This document shows, one piece after another, positions 60,301 through 64,000 of a DNA stretch of 64,000 nucleotides. Origin of the DNA: Sipunculus nudus (lineage: Eukaryota; Annelida; Sipuncula; Golfingiida; Sipunculidae); NCBI GenBank assembly GCA_026874595.1, contig CM049320.1:39370714-39434713 (forward strand), in the 5' to 3' direction. Each line of letters starts with the position of its first letter. The stretch's first letter is position 1. The position numbers and the translations under genes were made by a program. Below the pieces are notes generated by a model, which saw only the letters and a program-made list of their open reading frames with translations, did not search any database and was not told the DNA's origin.

Positions 60301-63300
60301 TGGTCAGGGTTATTTCTGTGACCTATGAGGATTTATGGTGTGAAAGGACAGGGTTATTTCTGTGACCTATGAGGATTTGTGGTGTGAATGGTCAGGGTTA
60401 TTTCTGTGACCTATGAGGATATATGGTGTGAATGGTCAGGGTTATTTCTGACCTGTGAGGATTTGTGGTGTGAATGGTTAGGGTTATCTCTGACCTGTGA
60501 GGATTTGTGGTGTGAATGGTCAGGGTTATTTCTAACCTTTGAGGATTTGTGGTGTGAATGGTCAGGGTTATTTATGACCTCTGAGGATTTGTGGTGTGAA
60601 TGATGAGTGTTATTTCTGTGACCTATGAGGATTTGTGGTGTGAACGGTCAGGATTCTTTCTGTCCTGTGAGGATTTGTGGTGTGAATGGTCAGGGTTATT
60701 TCTGTGACCTATGAGGATTTGTGGTATAAATGGTCAGGGGTATTTCTGTGACCTATGGGGATTTGTGGTGTGAATGGGCAGGGTTATTTCTGTGACCTAT
60801 GAGGATTAGTGGTGTGAATGGTCAGGGTTATTTCTGTGACCTATGGGGATTTGTGGTGTGAATGGGCAGGGTTATTTCTGTGACCTATGAGGATTAGTGG
60901 TGTGAATGGTCAGGGTTATTTCTGTGACCTATGAGGATTTGTGGTGTGAATGGTCAGGGTTATTTCTGTGACCTATCAGGATTTGTGGTGTGAATGGTCA
61001 GGGTTATTTCTGTGACCTATGAGGATTTGTGGTGTGAATGGTCAGGGTTATTTCTAACCTTTGAGTATTTGTGGTGTGAATGGTCAGGGTTATTTATGAC
61101 CTGTGAGGATTTGTGGTGTTAATGGTGAGTGTTATTTCTGTGACCTATGAGGATTTGTAGTGTGAATGGTCAGGATTCTTTCTGTCCTGTGAGGATTTGT
61201 GGTGTGAATGGTCAGTGTTATTTCTGTGACCTATGAGAATTTGTGATGTGAATGGTCAGGGTTATTTCTGTGACCTATGAGGATTTGTGGTGTGAAAGGA
61301 CAGGGTTATTTCTGTGACCTATGAGGATTTGTGGTGTGAATGGTCAGGGTTATTTCTGTGACCTATGAGGATATGTGGTGTGAATGGTCAGGGTTATTTC
61401 TGACCTGTGAGGATTTGTGGTGTGAATGGTCATGGATATTTCTGTGACCTATGTGGATTTGTAGTGTGAATGGTCAGGGTTATTACTTTTTGACCTATGA
61501 GGATTTGTGGTGTGAATGGTCAGGGTTATTTATGACCTATGAGGATTTGTGGTGTGAATGGTCAGGGTTATTTCTGTGACCTATGAGGATTTGTGGTGTG
61601 AATGGTCATGGATATTTCTGTGACCTATGTGGATTTGTAGTGTGAATGGTCAGGGTTATTTCTGTGACCTATGAGAATTTGTGGTGTGAATGGTCAGGGT
61701 TATTTCTGTGACCTATGAGGATCTGTGGTGTGAACAGTCATGGATATTTCTGTGACCTATGAGGATTAGTGGTGTGAATGGTCAGGGTTATTTCTGTGAC
61801 CTATGAGGATTTGTGGTGTGAATGGTCAGGGTTATTTCTGTGACCTATGAGGATTTGTGGTGTGAATGGTCAGGGTTATTTCTGTGACCTATGAGGATTT
61901 GTGGTGTGAATGGTCAGGGTTATTTCTGTGACCTATGAGGATTTATGGTGTGAAAGGACAGGGTTATTTCTGTGACCTATGAGGATTTGTGGTGTGAATG
62001 GTCAGGGTTATTTCTGTGACCTATGAGGATATATGGTGTGAATGGTCAGGGTTATTTCTGACCTGTGAGGATTTGTGGTGTGAATGGTTAGGGTTATCTC
62101 TGACCTGTGAGGATTTGTGGTGTGAATGGTCAGGGTTATTTCTAACCTTTGAGGATTTGTGGTGTGAATGGTCAGGGTTATTTATGACCTCTGAGGATTT
62201 GTGGTGTGAATGATGAGTGTTATTTCTGTGACCTATGAGGATTTGTGGTGTGAACGGTCAGGATTCTTTCTGTCCTGTGAGGATTTGTGGTGTGAATGGT
62301 CAGGGTTATTTCTGTGACCTATGAGGATTTGTGGTATAAATGGTCAGGGGTATTTCTGTGACCTATGGGGATTTGTGGTGTGAATGGGCAGGGTTATTTC
62401 TGTGACCTATGAGGATTAGTGGTGTGAATGGTCAGGGTTATTTCTGTGACCTATGGGGATTTGTGGTGTGAATGGGCAGGGTTATTTCTGTGACCTATGA
62501 GGATTAGTGGTGTGAATGGTCAGGGTTATTTCTGTGACCTATGAGGATTTGTGGTGTGAATGGTCAGGGTTATTTCTGTGACCTATCAGGATTTGTGGTG
62601 TGAATGGTCAGGGTTATTTCTGTGACCTATGAGGATTTGTGGTGTGAATGGTCAGGGTTATTTCTAACCTTTGAGTATTTGTGGTGTGAATGGTCAGGGT
62701 TATTTATGACCTGTGAGGATTTGTGGTGTTAATGGTGAGTGTTATTTCTGTGACCTATGAGGATTTGTAGTGTGAATGGTCAGGATTCTTTCTGTCCTGT
62801 GAGGATTTGTGGTGTGAATGGTCAGTGTTATTTCTGTGACCTATGAGAATTTGTGATGTGAATGGTCAGGGTTATTTCTGTGACCTATGAGGATTTGTGG
62901 TGTGAAAGGACAGGGTTATTTCTGTGACCTATGAGGATTTGTGGTGTGAATGGTCAGGGTTATTTCTGTGACCTATGAGGATATGTGGTGTGAATGGTCA
63001 GGGTTATTTCTGACCTGTGAGGATTTGTGGTGTGAATGGTTAGGGTTATTTCTAACCTTTGAGGATTTGTAGTGTGAATGGTCATGGATATTTCTGTGAC
63101 CTATGTGGATTTGTAGTGTGAATGGTCAGGGTTATTACTTTTTGACCTATGAGGATTTGTGGTGTGAATGGGCAGGGTTATTTATGACCTATGAGGATTT
63201 GTGGTGTGAATGGTCAGGGTTATTTCTGTGACCTATGAGGATTTGTGGTGTGAATGGTCATGGATATTTCTGTGACCTATGTGGATTTGTAGTGTGAATG

Positions 63301-64000
63301 GTCAGGGTTATTTCTGTGACCTATGAGAATTTGTGGTGTGAATGGTCAGGGTTATTTCTGTGACCTATGAGGATCTGTGGTGTGAACAGTCATGGATATT
63401 TCTGTGACCTATGAGGATTAGTGGTGTGAATGGTCAGGGTTATTTCTGTGACCTATGAGGATTTGTGGTGTGAATGGTCAGGGTTATTTCTGTGACCTAT
63501 GAGGATTTGTGGTGTGAATGGTCAGGGTTATTTCTGTGACCTATGAGGATTTGTGGTGTGAATGGTCAGGGTTATTTCTAACCTTTGAGTATTTGTGGTG
63601 TGAATGATCAGGGTTATTTATGACCTGTGAGGATTTGTGGTGTTAATGGTGAGTGTTATTTCTGTGACCTATGAGGATTTGTAGTGTGAATGGTCAGGAT
63701 TCTTTCTGTCCTGTGAGGATTTGTGGTGTGAATGGTCAGTGTTATTTCTGTGACCTATGAGAATTTGTGGTGTGAATGGTCAGGGTTATTTCTGTGACCT
63801 ATGAGGATTTATGGTGTGAAAGGACAGGGTTATTTCTGTGACCTATGAGGATTTGTGGTGTGAATGGTCAGGGTTATTTCTGTGACCTATGAGGATATAT
63901 GGTGTGAATGGTCAGGGTTATTTCTGACCTGTGAGGATTTGTGGTGTGAATGGTTAGGGTTATCTCTGACCTGTGAGGATTTGTGGTGTGAATGGTCAGG
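57325..64000 (+). repeat. Right-hand satellite domain with distinct higher-order pattern
   Basis: After the marker at 57324 the next is at 59284 and then none to the window end. New variants dominate: GATATATGGTG (58420, 60418, 62028, 63894; spacings 1998, 1610, 1866), GGACAGGG, GGATTCTTTCTGTCCTG, TTTCTAACCTTTGAG. TTACTTTTTGACC, also seen near 55.77 and 56.6 kb, recurs near 57.87, 61.48 and 63.13 kb. Three 216-bp segments (from 58390, 60388, 61998) translate identically. Confidence 0.88.

Larger units (their letters stand above)
35907..64000 (+). repeat. 28-kb satellite array, 44/42-bp unit, open at window end
   Basis: Continuous head-to-tail copies, about 640 units. The 44-bp form reads TTATTTCTGTGACCTATGAG followed by GATTTGTGGTGTGAATGG and TCAGGG. 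The 42-bp form lacks one TG (TTATTTCTGACCTGTGAGG or CTGTAAGG). No interruption by other DNA is seen in 28 kb. The given strand is G/T-rich (15 G and 17 T against 4 C and 8 A in the 44-bp unit). Variant units such as GATCTGTGCTGTGAACAG mark higher-order modules. No sustained reading frame. Confidence 0.98.

Noticed and set aside
58390-62213. Three identical 71-codon ORFs (58390-58605, 60388-60603, 61998-62213) with a 14-residue periodic peptide.
   Set aside because: They arise where several 42-bp satellite units (14 codons) run together and end when a 44-bp unit shifts phase. Identity reflects recent block duplication. No start context, splice pattern or family match.
35907-64000. CRISPR array: regular repeats with spacer-like variation.
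   Set aside because: No unique spacers; the whole 44-bp unit is repetitive and the context is a eukaryotic intron-containing gene.
35907-64000. Telomeric origin, because every unit contains GGGTTA, a permutation of TTAGGG.
   Set aside because: Only one hexamer per 44 bp, with at most 1.5 telomere repeats (GTTAGGGTTA) in some right-hand units. Likely coincidence.

Overview
The window is animal nuclear DNA. It holds one intron-rich gene on the + strand, 18 exons with GT-AG introns, and no bacterial-style gene packing. The exons join in phase across every junction into 670 codons plus a stop. The product is a procollagen-lysine 2-oxoglutarate 5-dioxygenase (lysyl hydroxylase, PLOD family) lacking only its N-terminal exon(s), which lie before position 1. 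AT-rich introns, PLOD divergence from vertebrates, and dispersed repeats beginning AGCTCAG and followed by GTCC-rich stretches suggest a mollusc, probably a bivalve. That assignment is inference; no species can be named.

Layout. 1-30046: the PLOD gene. Its exons encode, in order, the glycosyltransferase (GT) domain (9 to about 6.8 kb), the accessory GT-like domain (10 to about 25 kb) and the C-terminal Fe(II)/2-oxoglutarate lysyl hydroxylase domain (26.5-30.0 kb). The iron ligands His, Asp, His and the 2-oxoglutarate-binding Arg are all present. Introns are full of repeats. Several repeats share one architecture: a 5' hairpin, an internal tandem array, then a short inverted copy of the 5' end just before a 3' hairpin, often followed by CTTGTT. 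This resembles non-autonomous Helentron-associated (HINE / bivalve 'pearl'-like) elements. Two lie in the same orientation inside the largest intron (12007-15408 and 17031-20190), the first itself interrupted by another element. A third, unrelated in sequence, lies at 2841-4265.

30047-35906: 3' flank with candidate polyadenylation signals, a 173-bp MITE with TA target duplication (32893-33065) and a second inverted-repeat element (about 35054-35391). No further gene was recognised.

35907-64000: about 28.1 kb, running off the window, of one satellite. The basic unit is 44 bp with a 42-bp sister form. Diagnostic variant units recur at 610, 1000, 1046, 1130 and 1394 bp, and these modules are repeated as a block of about 3.8 kb, giving at least three levels of order. 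The left edge is decayed. The right part (after about 57.3 kb) has a different higher-order arrangement of about 1.6-2.0 kb. Short ORFs here, including three identical 71-codon ones, come from runs of 42-bp units and are not considered genes.
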